Shown: positions 1-13,600 of the stretch, one piece after another
How the letters are laid out: each line of letters starts with the position of its first letter
How positions within the stretch are numbered: position 1 is the first letter of the stretch
Source of the DNA: Hydractinia symbiolongicarpus
Lineage: Eukaryota > Cnidaria > Hydrozoa > Anthoathecata > Hydractiniidae
DNA: 60,000 nucleotides
Assembly: GCF_029227915.1 (NCBI RefSeq)
Contig: NC_079885.1
Coordinates: 26,229,001 to 26,289,000, forward strand
Reading direction: 5' to 3'
Position numbers and translations under genes: made by a program
The notes under the pieces: model-generated
What the model saw: only the letters and a program-made list of their open reading frames with translations
The model's database searches: none
What the model was told of the DNA's origin: nothing

Positions 1-30
1 GTTGCAACATCCATGTACAAAATATTCAAC

Positions 31-3000
31 AAAATGTTCACCTGCTTTAGTCTTTAATGTTTTCCTCCATAATGTAGAGAAAATACCATCTGTCCAATCA
101 TTGGTAGCAGCATCAAGTCTACCAAACATTTGTGGTGCTGTGATAGCTTTCGGATTCATACGCAACTCACGGTGAGGTTCACCAGCATCTCCAAGTGCTT
201 TCATAAGCATGTTTATACAAACAGTTTTGCCAGCACCACTTGGTCCCAAACACATAAGTCCATGACGAACTCGCTGAGTTTCAAACAGCTACAATATTAA
301 AGGGGAAATCTAGTCAGTCATAATTTAGAATATGGTCTGTAACTTATGTAAGTTACCGCCTACCCATTACAAATTCAAAAAAGGAATATAGATCTAAATA
401 TCATTCACAAATAGGTATCCTTACTTGAATCAACTTCAGCACCCAAGGTGGGTGATACACTAGTCCATTTTCTTCCACGTTCTTTTGAATAGATGCTTCC
501 ATCCTTGGATACCCAGCTTTTTCAAGAACAATTCCAGGAAACAAATCATTAATCAAACTTAAAAATAAAGGTTCGTCCTCATCAACCTATAAAATAAGAT
601 TTGAATAAAAAGTACTGTAGTTTCCAGACCTTTCCTTTTTAACGCCTTTTTAAGACCCGTCTGTTCATAGAATTTTGAACACGCCCAGGGAGGTAGATAA
701 TAAGCCACATAGAACAAATTCAATCTTTGCATACAATTCTTTAACAAATCAGTTCCACACTGGCAGAACAAATCGTGGAAGAACTGACAACATAATATTC
801 GAAAATCTTACCAATTTAGACAGGTTCATATCTCGCAACACTCTCATAACAGTTGTACTTTCACTGTCATCAGGATTCTGTCTTTTAGATGCTCCTAATG
901 TTCTCAATACTGATAAGATATTTCTTAAACCAAAATCATAATGTACCTGAGTAGATATAAAGTGAATATAAGAAATATCCATTTGATAGATAACGTTTTA
1001 GTTGTTTCTGTTATCTACCTCGCTACATAATCAGAATTTTCCACCACTTACTTGTTTCGTCAGCTGCTCTTCACACAATTTATACAACGTGTAGAATTTT
1101 TGCGCAAGGATCACATTTTCTAAGAAACCACAACTAGCAAGTTTTACACGCATGATAATTTGACGATCAGGTACCATCATAGCAACAGTACGAAACTGAA
1201 CTTTCAGATTCTCAGGAAGTTCCTGACGTCCTGCATAGCCTGGATTCTAAAGAACATAACAGTTGGGAAATTAGTGGGATCAATTGTGAAAGAAAACTTA
1301 TGAAATTACATAAATGGGAAGTAATTATATTTGAGCAATTTCTCACCATGGTTAAAAAAATGCCAAACTCTGGATTAAGCGACACAACATCTCCATCAGA
1401 GAAAATAAATTCGGGTTTGCGTTCTTTCTTGGCCGTCAAAACAATATAAATTTGCTGTGCTGCGACTGATAACACCGGCAATTCAATGCGATTGAATTCA
1501 TCGAAACATCCCCATGCTCCACTCTGAGCTAAGCCTTTATAAATTCTCCCCAAACCTCTGAAATCCATCTGATCAGAACAATTAAATACAACCACATATT
1601 TTCCTAAAGCTTTACCCATGTCCTTCGTAGTTTCTATGAAAAAAAAAAGAAATATTGTAACTGTTCAGTTAATGTCCAGACAGTTTAACATTGTTAACTG
1701 TATTTTTTATTGTTTTGGACAACCCACTAGGACATTTAACAAATGATCAAGAGTAATCCTTACAAAAATCAAAATTCCCACAAGATTAACTTATTTCTCT
1801 AACGTTTAGTTAGGGCTTTGTCCCTTAAAAGATCAATTTACTATACCTGTTTTTCCAGTTCCAGCAGGTCCAGCAGGAGCCGCACCCATCGACATTCCCA
1901 ATGCTTGTGCAATAGTAATATAACACCTGTCTGTGAGTGGTGTAATGACAAGTCGGTCGGTACATCCTAAAAATTCATTCTGATAGTGGAAATCAACATC
2001 TGTTATAGAAACTAAGCAAGCATCATTTTCTTCTTGAAAGTAGAAGCGAGATTGTTTTAACCATTCAAAGTCCGTAACATCTCGAATGTGCATTTTGACC
2101 TATAATTATAATAAACAACATATTGGTGGGTAGCTGTGAAATACGTTAAAAGGTTTAACAAACAATAAATTGGATTAACACAAGCATGAAAATATCTGCA
2201 ACGTGATTCAGTAAAGGGAGATACATCTTATGTCTCATATTTTTCATCTAAAATGTGAACACACAAAATTTTCAGGAGTCTGGGTAGTGAGAGAAAATAC
2301 AAATTTTTACTTAATTCCATCTGTTTGTCTGAGACATAAAAATGAGATTTGATCGTCCACAATTTTATACGACGACGGCTACATCTCTCTAAAAACCTAC
2401 ACTAACTAAATTTATTATGTAATAGTCACGCTGAATCAACTGTTGTTAGTTTCTTTTGTTTTTTCATACATTTCTGGGTCATATATTATTAACTGTTTAA
2501 ATTTATCATAACAGATTTACACCAGAGGTAATTCAATTGTTGTCTATTTCATTAAAAAAAAAATTCTATTTTGTTTGACTTTGGAATTATGCTTTGAGGA
2601 TTTTTTTGCAGTAATGGTAAACTATTTATCGCACTTCGTATAATAGATATATGTTTATCTCATACTTTTGTGTTTTTATTTTCCTCGACTCAAGGTTAAA
2701 AAAATAACCAAACAAAAATACCAGAACTCAAAAATATTGTACTCTGTACCATGTCATAACTAGAACATACTAAAGACATTTTAATTTATAAGTAATAAAT
2801 TATATAAATATTTTGGTCAATTTTAATATGCTGTGTTATAATGGAAAATAACACTAGATTAAAAACTTTTTTATCAAAAATACAACTTGTGCTTAATTGA
2901 ATTAACTTCAAAACAAGCTCAAGAAAATGATTTTTATGACGAAGCACTGGATATGACGTTGTAGCTTTGTACCTAAAGTTACATTCGATTAGGTCAACAT

Positions 3001-4460
3001 TTTGTTCTTCTCTTGTTGGTTTGTAAGGACGATACCCATCTGGCTATTTGGTGTATTTTAGAGGATAGTACCTTATAGCCTCAGATATTATGAAAGTCAA
3101 TTTCCATAACATAATGTCATTTTGTATAAATATGAAACGAATAGCTTTTGTGAAATTTTCTTTAAACCTTACAATGTCTATATTTTTTAAACTTGATGTA
3201 CAAACTATTTGTTTGTTCTTCAAAAAAAAAAGATTGTTACTATGTTATCTATCAAAGCTTTACTATTAAAATGCTTTTTGAAAAAAAGTTCTTTGTTGTT
3301 TCCGGTAGAAAAGACATGCTCCTTTTTATAAACAGGATTTTACTATTTTAGTAGATATTAACTTACCGACTTCGTCTTAAAACAGGACAGCGAAATTTAT
3401 TAGCATGTCATTATGCAAAACAACACATTTAGAATTTGTTAAGCTTTCGCCAATAAAGCCAAAACTCATAAAATATAAAAAACCTTTTGATTCTGATGTA
3501 TAAAACATACCAAGTCATCAAAAATATCACGTTGGTGAACGTGAATTGTGACAAGTGTTTCGAATTTAGTTCTTTCCATCTTTGTTAAGTCACGGATCGT
3601 GACATCAATAAGTGCATTCAACATCTCGAGAAAGTATTGGTTTGTCTTCTTCATAACACCTCTGTCTGACCTTGCGTTTTTTAATGCTTCCTCCGCATCT
3701 CTTGTCCAGATCATTTGTATTCCAAGTAAACCGACCTAAATAAACATAGAATAAAAAAAAGAAATAATAATAGAAATCTAAAATAATTAAATATAACACC
3801 CATATAAATTTTGTAATAAATTTTATGGACAATTAGATGGTGGTCACATCATCCAATTTTCAGTTGTAATTACATTAGTCCAGGGTATTAAATTTGAATT
3901 TGGTACGGATTCACGCCAACTTCTTAAAGTTTCTTTTGACATGGTATCGATACAAATTAAATCATACGTAATTCATAAATCTATTCAAGACATTTGAGCA
4001 AATCATCATATTATTCATGATAACTAGATTTTGTAAGACTTCCACAAAAAGTTAGATGAAAATTAACAAGAAAACGCTGTGTTGAAACAATTGCAATTTG
4101 GTGTGGGAAGTCACTGCACGTTCCAGGCTGCTAACGTCAGTTGTCCGTAACGGAAGGGGAAACTGCTTCACTCCAACAAGGTTTATAAAAGAAAAATAAA
4201 TAAATAAAAATAAGTAAAGGTCATTGCTGGAAATAACATTTCTAGTTTAGAAAGAATTCGTGTTTCAAACACCAAACTCTATACGGTGACTACATTACCT
4301 GTGATGCAAATACGTTGAAAAAATTCATCATATCAAAAGAGGGATCTTTAATTGTAACGGCTGCATCTCGTATGATAGTGTGCAATGATGATTGAGCATT
4401 TTTTAATAGGTCAGTTAGCCATAATTCCACATTTCCTTTTGCATCTACTTTCTTTTCAAG
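31..4460 (-). CDS. Dynein heavy chain exons 32-39: linker end, AAA1 and start of AAA2 (residues 1738-2296)
   Basis: Coding exons: 4299-4460, 3511-3735, 1847-2099, 1347-1633, 1052-1246, 812-946, 425-586, 31-288. Exon 34 ends inside the AAA1 nucleotide site: GPAGTGKT lies at its very end and the next Glu codon is split across the intron. Exon 35 carries [17 protein letters not shown] and Walker [10 protein letters not shown]. Exon 36 has [15 protein letters not shown] (sensor I region) and exon 37 [19 protein letters not shown]. Exon 39 has the AAA2 Walker A GPSGAGKT and ends GEHF at a GTTGAA donor (25-30). AAA1 is the main hydrolysis site and all its key residues are present, so this chain should be active. 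Confidence 0.95.
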
Positions 4461-7400
4461 CTATGAGATCAAAAATATAATTTAAATATTGAAATGTTAT
4501 ATTATATTACTTTTCCGTAACATACCTGCACCGGGGTCCCCACCTAATATTTTTAACAAAAATTTTTCTTTTAGCTGTTTTTAAGTTGTTTTTATTAATA
4601 CCTTTTACCATAAGGTGAATGAAAAAAGACCAAAAAAAGTGCAAACAGTCACGCCAAAATGTTCTTTAAAATATTAATATTTTAAGATCCAATATTTTGA
4701 TCTTTTTGGGCTTTTCAAGGGTTTTTCAGGCCAACAGTCGTCTGGTTTGGTACTGATGTGGACACAACTGGTGTATAGAAATAGAATTCGCTAGTAATGA
4801 CAACAAAAATAAAAAATAACTAATCAAACATACAGGAATGGTTTCTCCTTCACTTGATATGATAGCAATAATACTATCGTAATCTTTTTCATGAAATTCC
4901 ACACTCTTTGTATTGTCAAAAACACCCAGTAGGTGAGCTTGAATAGTATGCGAATCACTTGCTTGTCCCAAAATTTCAAGTAAAGCAGGATCAGAAACAA
5001 AGAAGAATCTCGGAAATAATAATCTTTTCTTCTCTAAATAACCAGTTAGAGATTTCTGACAAACTTCCAACTGCTCGAGTAAGTGCGGCAGTAATTGACC
5101 CATCGTCTCATCACCCACACAACACGTGACTACATTTGGAGTTTCGTGTGCACGAGTCATAATCTTCACCCATGATTTATCAATGTTTTGAAATCGTTTT
5201 GCTTCCTACATTAAAAAAAACACTTTATTTACTAAAAATCTACAATACCAACAGGAAGTAAGAAATCTTATTCAGAATTAGTTAGATATCCCTAATTCAA
5301 AAACCCTCTATTGAAAAAAAAAATTGTAAAACACTTTAGAATTTAAAATACAAATTTTCTTGTCTGGCTGAGATCACAGGATAAAAACCTACAAAACGTA
5401 CGAGAGAAAAAAAGGCTTTTGAATTGATTTTAAAGAACAATTGGTATGTACAGAAACACATTCAATCAACGCCTAACAGATAGACTTTTTTAAAACTTCT
5501 TTTTACTTCAGAATTATCCTTTCAATCTAAATATCTGAATTAACTCGCACAAAATTATGCAATAAAAACAAAAAAAACACCTTTGGAAGTTGTTTAGCGA
5601 TATCACCACCTACAAAAACTGCTTCCAAATAAACCCACAAGTTTTGAACAACCATCCAGCTTTCAATAATATCTGAAGTGTTGGAGAGTTTCTGCACCCA
5701 CAACTGAATGTCTTTCTTAAAAGGTGCATTATACCTAAATATACATAAACATCTTTATAGCATGTTGAATGTTTTAAACAAGTTTTGCCATCAGTCATTG
5801 GCAGTAAAGTAGGTACAAAAATGTCTGAACAATCAAATATTTAAACTAATAAAAACATTCTTTTTCTCCATTTCAATAACATCAACAATTTAAACATTCC
5901 TTCTACTTTGCCAACATTGTTACCTGAACATTAGTTTCTAATGCAGAGAATTTTGTTACGATTTTTAAAACAGAATTTTTACACAGCTTTGACTTCAGCG
6001 ATATAATGTTAGGCAATTACCTGTTACTCATGAGAGAACCCAGGACCATTAAGCTGTCTTCCAGCAATGACACTATATCCATTGTTTCTCCTCCTTTTAA
6101 TAATAATTCCCCTCTTGTCTTGAATGAACCAAATGATAAAACTTGAGCCTTCCATTCAGTTACTACTTGTGATAACTTAGCCTCGATATCCTTTTCCTTC
6201 ACAGCTGATATGCAAATATCCTGTGAAATAAAATATCAGTTAGAAATATTACCTGTGCAATGTTAAATCCATTTGCAGCAACTATAAACAAGGAGATTAA
6301 TGCAACCATAGTGACAGAAAATGGTCAACTACAACCCTGGACATGTTTGTGGAAATGTTATTTTTTGGGGGCTATTCCTCGAATTGGACAAACAGGATTA
6401 ATTGGCTAGTACTCTGCAGCTGATAGGCTGCAAAAGATTCACTGCAGGGGTGTAAGCAAAGTAAAGAGAAGTTTTGGTCAATGTCTGTATAATGGAACGA
6501 TCTGTTCCAAATCCTGGAAAAGTACAAAATTAATGTATTGAGGCATGCTGATGTCACCAAAAATTAGTACCAGACGAAAACGAAAAAGCCTTTTCAGTCA
6601 GTGACAACCCTACCTCAACCAATTAAGTAGCAATTTAACCTTGCATTAGTATACATAATAAACAGAATTTCTACAATTCTGCTACTATTTTGAATGCCAG
6701 CTCTTTCATGGTATGGGACTATTCTTCAGCTCTTTAAGGCCAAAATTCCAGGCAAAGCAAATGCATTTAACCTTAAATCTACAGTCTACCATAACAAGCA
6801 GACAGTTAAAAAAGTTAATTAAAATGAACTGTTAACTGAAATGTTGACTTTAAAAAATATTACAGAAATAAATGTAATAAAATGAGAACTGTGAGTTAAT
6901 AAATATAATAAATCTTATTCACGACCTTCATTATTAAAGAATTGAAACATCACCTCAATATCTTCCTTATGTTTCAACAAAGGAGCTTCCATGATATTTC
7001 TCAAGCAAAAATTTTCGTTTAATATGTCAAAGTGATGACCAGTAAGTTGTTCCATCCTATCCCAATGCCTTTGCTTCATTGCTTTATTTGCCATCAACTC
7101 AAGCAGAGGACAGCATTCATTGAAATCATCAATCTTTTGTTTTAGTTCATTATACGCATCCCATTCTTTTAACGCTTTGGGCAAACGACGGCACCTTTTA
7201 AAAAAGTTCAAATTATATATGCAGTGCTATTTCACATTTTGATTTAAATGTCTTCTAGTGAATACCTTTCTTACTACCGTAAAGGAATCCTAAGGGAACT
7301 AACAAAATCCATCTAAGTTGAGTTACTTAGTGGAAAAGCACTGGTCTGTTAAGACCCTAAAGAAATGTAGCACCAGTAAGAAAATTGGGTAATTGTAACA

Positions 7401-10400
7401 ATAGAATTTAATTTGACAAAAATCTTAAAACGACACTATTTTTGAAAAACTATTAACACTAAAATTCTATGTTGCAATTAACTCAACAAATGTTCAAGTA
7501 AAACAAAGCTCCTGTTAAGTCAAGTTCAGTCTATTATGAGATTATAATTCGAGTTTTTCAAGAGGTGGGGCGATAGTTACCCGGAAAGATGTAATCTTAG
7601 CAAGGGAAAAGGCATGCAAGTCCTTGTAAATAGACTTTTCCTTGACAGACATCATTTTTTTATATTACATAAGAAGTTATTAAAACCTAAAAAAAATTAA
7701 AATTAGACAAGTTCGAGTTATCTGAAGAAATTAGCCTCAGGGAGAGGAGGGAGATGAAAAATAGGTCGAGTTAACAAATGTTAGAGTTATCGGAGGTTCG
7801 AATTAACTATTGGTTTTTTTCTAAGAAAGCATTAACGAAAGTTTAAGGGAGCCGAGAAAATAGTTTAAGACAGTGGAAGTTCTAGTAAACCTGCGTTCGA
7901 GTTACCAGGATTTAACTTTTCACATCCGTTTTCTAAGAAGTACGGATGTGAAAATGTAAAAAACAAGAATAGTTATGAGCAAATTTCAGAATGGTAGTTG
8001 TTTACATGTAAGTTGGAAGAATGTATCAAAAACGTTGACTTTTACAGCTTTTAATTCCAGTTTTTTAAAATCGTAGTTAACACAAATATAAAGAGGGTCA
8101 GTTCAAAAAAATAAAACTAGCCAGCCAACATAACTAACTGCCAAGCAAAAAAGCAAGTAGCCACAGCTAAGCTACAACCCTTGAAAAATATATTAAGAAT
8201 TTCATTTTGAGCTCTTCCTTCCCAAAAATCAATGTTAAATACTAAATATGCTTGGCTGATGCTACAAAAGTACTTTAGGAGCCTTAGCTAAAGATAAGTA
8301 ACAATGAATTGGAGATTTTCTCATAACATTTTCCCAAATATTTTTTCCAGGGTTGTAGATATAGTTGCCTCTGTCTCTATCCCTATTTTTTTTACAGTCA
8401 ATAGTCATATATTTGTATCAAGCATTGTTACGGTTCAGTTAATACTTGCAGTTTGTACGTAAAATGAATTGATGGAGCTATAGCTTATTATCATACATCT
8501 CCATATCTTTTTTAAATAGAAATTAATTTTGTGTATTTTGTTTCCTTGCTTAATATAAAATCTTGTATAAATTCTGCAAAATTAATTTTGCAGAATTTTT
8601 GAAATTGTTTATTTACAGAAAATAATCTTTACAGAATTCTCCCATAGTGTCGATTTGTAAAAATATAAACTAAAAAATTTTGTTTTTTACCTTTCACGGA
8701 TGTGTTTTTTAACAAAAAACACTTTGTTTTGATAGGAAAAGCATTTTGTGGACAACATTTTACAGTTGCTAATTTTTTTCTTTCTAGGCAGTAATCGTAA
8801 GAACCGCAAATTATCGGAAATGCAGACATTACTCCAATATTTAAATAAGTTCTCAGATAAAGAGTTTATTGCATTTCGTGTTTTTTAAGAGACATACATA
8901 AACATATTTTCAGAACACAAGAACTTATTTTGAATTGCATTAAATTATTTAGAATTGCATTAAATTATTTTGAATTAAATTTATTTTCAAAATACACAAA
9001 GAAAACAGTAGTTTATTTGTAATTATTTGTAAAACTTTATATAATGGTTGAGTGTGTATGATATTAAAGGGAAAAAAAGGACAACAACGTTGTATATATA
9101 TCGAATTTTTATGTTGAACTTCGTACTTATAATGGCCATCGTACGGCCAAAATGTCGTAAATATATTTCATTTAAAAGAGTTGTTCTTTTTTCCCTGGCA
9201 ATTTATTTCTTGATTGTCATTGTGATTATTATCTTTTATTCGCTAGAAGCAAAAGCACTTCATATAAATAATATCATTCTTTAGTCCCAAAGAGTTGTTG
9301 GTGACTTTTTCTTAAAAAAATAAATTATCCATGGTGTTAAACATTATTTTGAAATGAGACCACAGATTTTAAACATTTTGATTGATGTTTTAATTCTTTC
9401 TAAATTCCTTTACTGCTTTCGATAAAAAATGTGCGGGGTCAAAGAGGTCATTCCAAACCGCAAACATGCTAGCCAAATAACTTTACAGGAGATTCTGTCA
9501 ACCCATGTATTTAAAAACTGTATGGTTTTATTTGGTTGTAGCAATCCACATGCCAGACTTATATATACCAGGCGTGGAGCGTAAATTCTTCTCGTTATAA
9601 AGGCTGAAAAATAAGAACAAAATTAGAACACCTTTAGGTTCAAATTTTTAAACTTTGCCTCGAAAAAAAAAGGTACTACCCTAAGCGTTTTAATTTCGCA
9701 CATTGCTAATTTTTGGGTACCATTTACGTACTAAGCAAAAATTGGTCCACGCAAAAAGGTCAACCTGAAAATAAAAGACATTTTTTTTTTGAAAGAAATC
9801 TAATAAGTGTCCACTGAACTAAATCTTCGATGCCGCAAATAATCATTGTTAAAAAAATTAATTCTTGTTAGTGGACACACTTTAGGAAACAAAAGTACCT
9901 GCTTATTGTCAAATCCTGTCACTTATTCTTGGGACTAGGAAATGAAAATTTTCTTTTCTGAAAAATATTCTTATTTTGCTCTTAGCACAAAAAAAACATT
10001 GGAATTCAGCTTTAATTTGTTATTATTCATCAGTGTCACAGTCATAGTGCAAAACATTTGGTTACTTTGTACTGACATTTATAAGGTAAGGCCTTGTGTT
10101 GCGTGAAGTAACCAAGCCAAGTTGGTATTATCCATATTGTGTAATCTTGATGATAGTATTGTTGTTGTTGTAAAAGAAACATGAGGCCACACTTGAAAAA
10201 AAAGATCACTGTGAGATTAACTTTTTACAATCACTTTAATAGCTTATAATTTCCTTAATTTGGATTACGAAAAACATTCCTAATATTTAAAGTACACACT
10301 AATATAATGGTACATGCCTGTTTTGAAAGTCAACTAGCTCATTATTGATCTTTTCTATGTCAACATCGTGCCATAAAATATCATAATAGCCATTAACGCC

Positions 10401-10653
10401 ATCAATCACAGCATTATATAAACCATATAGTTTTTGAAGCAGACTCAATTCTTTTTTAATACGAGCCAGATCTTCATATTCTGTTTTAGGCAAGCCAAAT
10501 AATTCTTCTCCACCAGAATAGGTTTGGTAACGACGCCATAAATCATCAAACCGTGTCTAAAAATAAGACATTTAAAATTACGGTGCAACAATGTAAAAAA
10601 AACTTTAATGTGCTAAAAATGGCTTGGGATCATTGTCATCGTCATCGTCATCG

Positions 10654-10685
<32 letters not shown>

Positions 10686-13600
10686 TTAACGACCGTTTTC
10701 CATGCTAGCATGGGTTGGACGGCGCATATTAATGACCCTCTTCCAATCTGATCTAGACTGTGTTAGATATAAACTCACCTTTCTCTGTATCAAGTCTGTC
10801 CTTATAACCTCCTGCCAAGTCTTTCTCTGTCTGCCTCTGGGCTTTGCCTCAGGAACTATCAAGTCTCTACACTTTCTTACCCAATTATCCTCCTCCATTC
10901 TTTCCAAGTGCCCCAGCCAATTTAATCTTCTTATCTGGATAACATCTTTAATTCTACGGATACTTAGCCTGCCTCTTAGCTCATCTGAATTATTTCTGTC
11001 TCTCAGACTGGCGTTACACATCCACCTAACCATTCTCATATCATTCCTTTCTAAACGGTCAAGATCTCTTCCTGCTTCACTGCCCATGTCTCACTACTGT
11101 ACAACATAACACTTCTTACACATGCCTCATACAACCTACCTTTTAACTCAATTGACAAGACTCTGCTAGTCAACAAAGGAAGTAACTCTATCAGAACCTA
11201 TCCTGCAAGTAACATTTCTTCCAATACCCCATTCACTGCCCAACATATCACCTAAGTAACAGAAGTTCTCAACTATCCCTAACGAGCCACTGTTGTACAT
11301 CATTGAAGCTGAAAATACTTCATTCTCTATAATCTCACCTTTGCAACGCTTGCATACAAACTGAATGTCAGCTCTTAACCTTCCACAAATACTACTGCAC
11401 TTCTTATGTACCCAATGCTTGCAAGTCTGACAAAAAATTGAGTTACTACCAACCCCTTTCCTGCAAACTCCACAAGGCCACTTTCCAACTACAAGGTTAA
11501 ACTTGGCTGCAATTCTACTAATCAAGACTTTAGACTTTGCTGTGTTCACCCTTAGCCCTTTCTCTTCAAGTCATTTCTTCCACTTCTCAAACTTTTCAAC
11601 TAATTCTTCCATTAACTCTGCTATGAGAACCAAATCATCTGCATACAATAACTCCCATGGACAACCTGCTCTGAACTCCATCGACAGCGCTTCTAAGACG
11701 CTTCTAAGACTAGAACAAACAACAGCATGCCTACCAAATTCTTTTTTATAGTCACCTCTCTTCCAGCAAAAGTTAAACACTGTGCATTATTTGTATTGAA
11801 AGTAAAAAGTAAATTTTTAAAGCAGGGAAGTTTATAAGGTGATCACAAGCATTGTTAGATAAGCAATTAGGCATATTAGGTAAACATGTTTTTACATGCT
11901 AAAACAAATTAAGAAAAAAACTGAATATAAAACTTTATAAGAATTAATACTAGATTCATTACAGTCCTTGATCGTTTAGGATAAGGATGTGCTGAATGTG
12001 TGTGGTGTTCCCCTAAAATTCTCTATAAATATACCTCTCATAATTATCCTCTTAAAACCTTCTAAAAACAGTACAGTAAAGCATTGACCGATGCCAGGCA
12101 TTGCCAAAAGTCACAAGAGAAAACAAGACACACGTCTCTTGTTGTTGTTGTAAATTCATATTAAAATGTAGCAGTTGTACACATGTCATAATATTACGTT
12201 ATCAAACATGATAACGCTTAATATTACAAAGCTTTGGAATAGAATCTTAGATGATAGTCACACTACATACAAAGTCGTCGGCTACTATATTTTGTGAGAA
12301 TTGTGCATGTTTCATTACCTGGAATAAAGATAATCGATCACTTGCTTCTTGAGGACTTATTCCAGGTACCATTGGTCCAAGCTAAAACAGTCGCAAGACT
12401 CATAAATTTTAATAATTAACAATTTAAGCTTTTCTAATATATTTTCCTTATACTCACATTGTCATAGTCCTGATAATATGCATCAGAATCTACTTTGAAG
12501 CCTTCAACTGCTTCTAGTAACCCGCCTTTGAATTTCGGTTGAATCTTTACCAGCTCAGTTTGAACCGTGGACTGTAAAAAAAATACAAAAGGTGACAGGT
12601 GTAAAAAACATTGGGTTTAGAAAAAGCTGTGTAAAGGAATATGATCATGCTTATTAATTATTTTTATTATACTTAGGGATGACCCACAAATTGAAAATTG
12701 TATATATGTTAAATTTAAACACGACATAAAACATATACGCTAAACATCATTAATTTTTTTATAGTTACAGAAGTGTTTATCAAGTGTTCGAAATTTCATA
12801 GCTTTAGGGAAGGGTGGGAGTATAAACGTTAAAAATATAAACGTTGGATAGACATTTATTTACATACACTTAACAAACTGTCAGTCATTCTTTATTTACA
12901 ATAAATTTTTAGAAATATTAAAAAGTACAGAGTATGGAAGAGTATACTTACAGCTTGTCTAAAAAGCTTTAGAACAGAGTATCTCAGAGAGTCAACTTTT
13001 TCGGACTCTTCTCTATTATATTGTACTCCAAATTTGTTTAACATGCTGTACGCTTCCTAAACAACATTGCAAAGCAATTAGAAGGTTATACAAACAACTA
13101 CAGCAAAACAGTTTCTGTAACACTATTTTTAATGTTGATGAATTTAAACAAAACAATTTGTGTTGAGGCATGCAAAAAAATAATACAAAAGTATTATTAA
13201 ACAAATGTTTCATGATATGATAAATATATCAAACGCTTTGGTAAAAACATTCAAAGAACAATTTTGACTTTAAAATCACAAAAAAGGTTTTAGGGAAAAA
13301 AATGGACTATAAAATTAGTTCAGAATTTTTGATATGGTTGTTTTTTATATAAACATTTAGATGTTTTGTTTAAAACATTCCACCGTGGTGAATATATAAA
13401 AAAGAGTAATAATCAGATTTTTTGTTACCACCATGTTACATAAATGCAATGTGATAATATTTTGTAAACTAGTCGATTAAGCCCGTGGAAAAATCCACGA
13501 GGCAGGATAAAATTGAAAAATAATCATCATATGAATATTGATGACGTAAGCAACCCATCTGCAAAATAAAACTAAAACCTTGTTTTTACGTTGCCTCTAT

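Larger units (their letters stand above)
7195..10317 (-). other. Dynein intron 27 (3.1 kb)
   Basis: AT-rich intron entered through a GC donor. It contains a mobile-element-like remnant at about 7500-7925 and two short divergent ORFs (minus 8629-8829 and plus 9048-9284), described separately. The rest (7926-8600, 9300-10300) shows only homopolymer runs. Confidence 0.75.

Noticed and set aside
1212-1350. Extension of dynein exon 35 past its donor ([12 protein letters not shown])
   Set aside because: Runs through GTGAGA into intron; the family sequence continues in exon 36 (NPGYAGRQ).
8629-8829. 66-codon minus-strand frame inside dynein intron 27
   Set aside because: In the same direction as the host gene, no splice sites join it in frame, and no family features.
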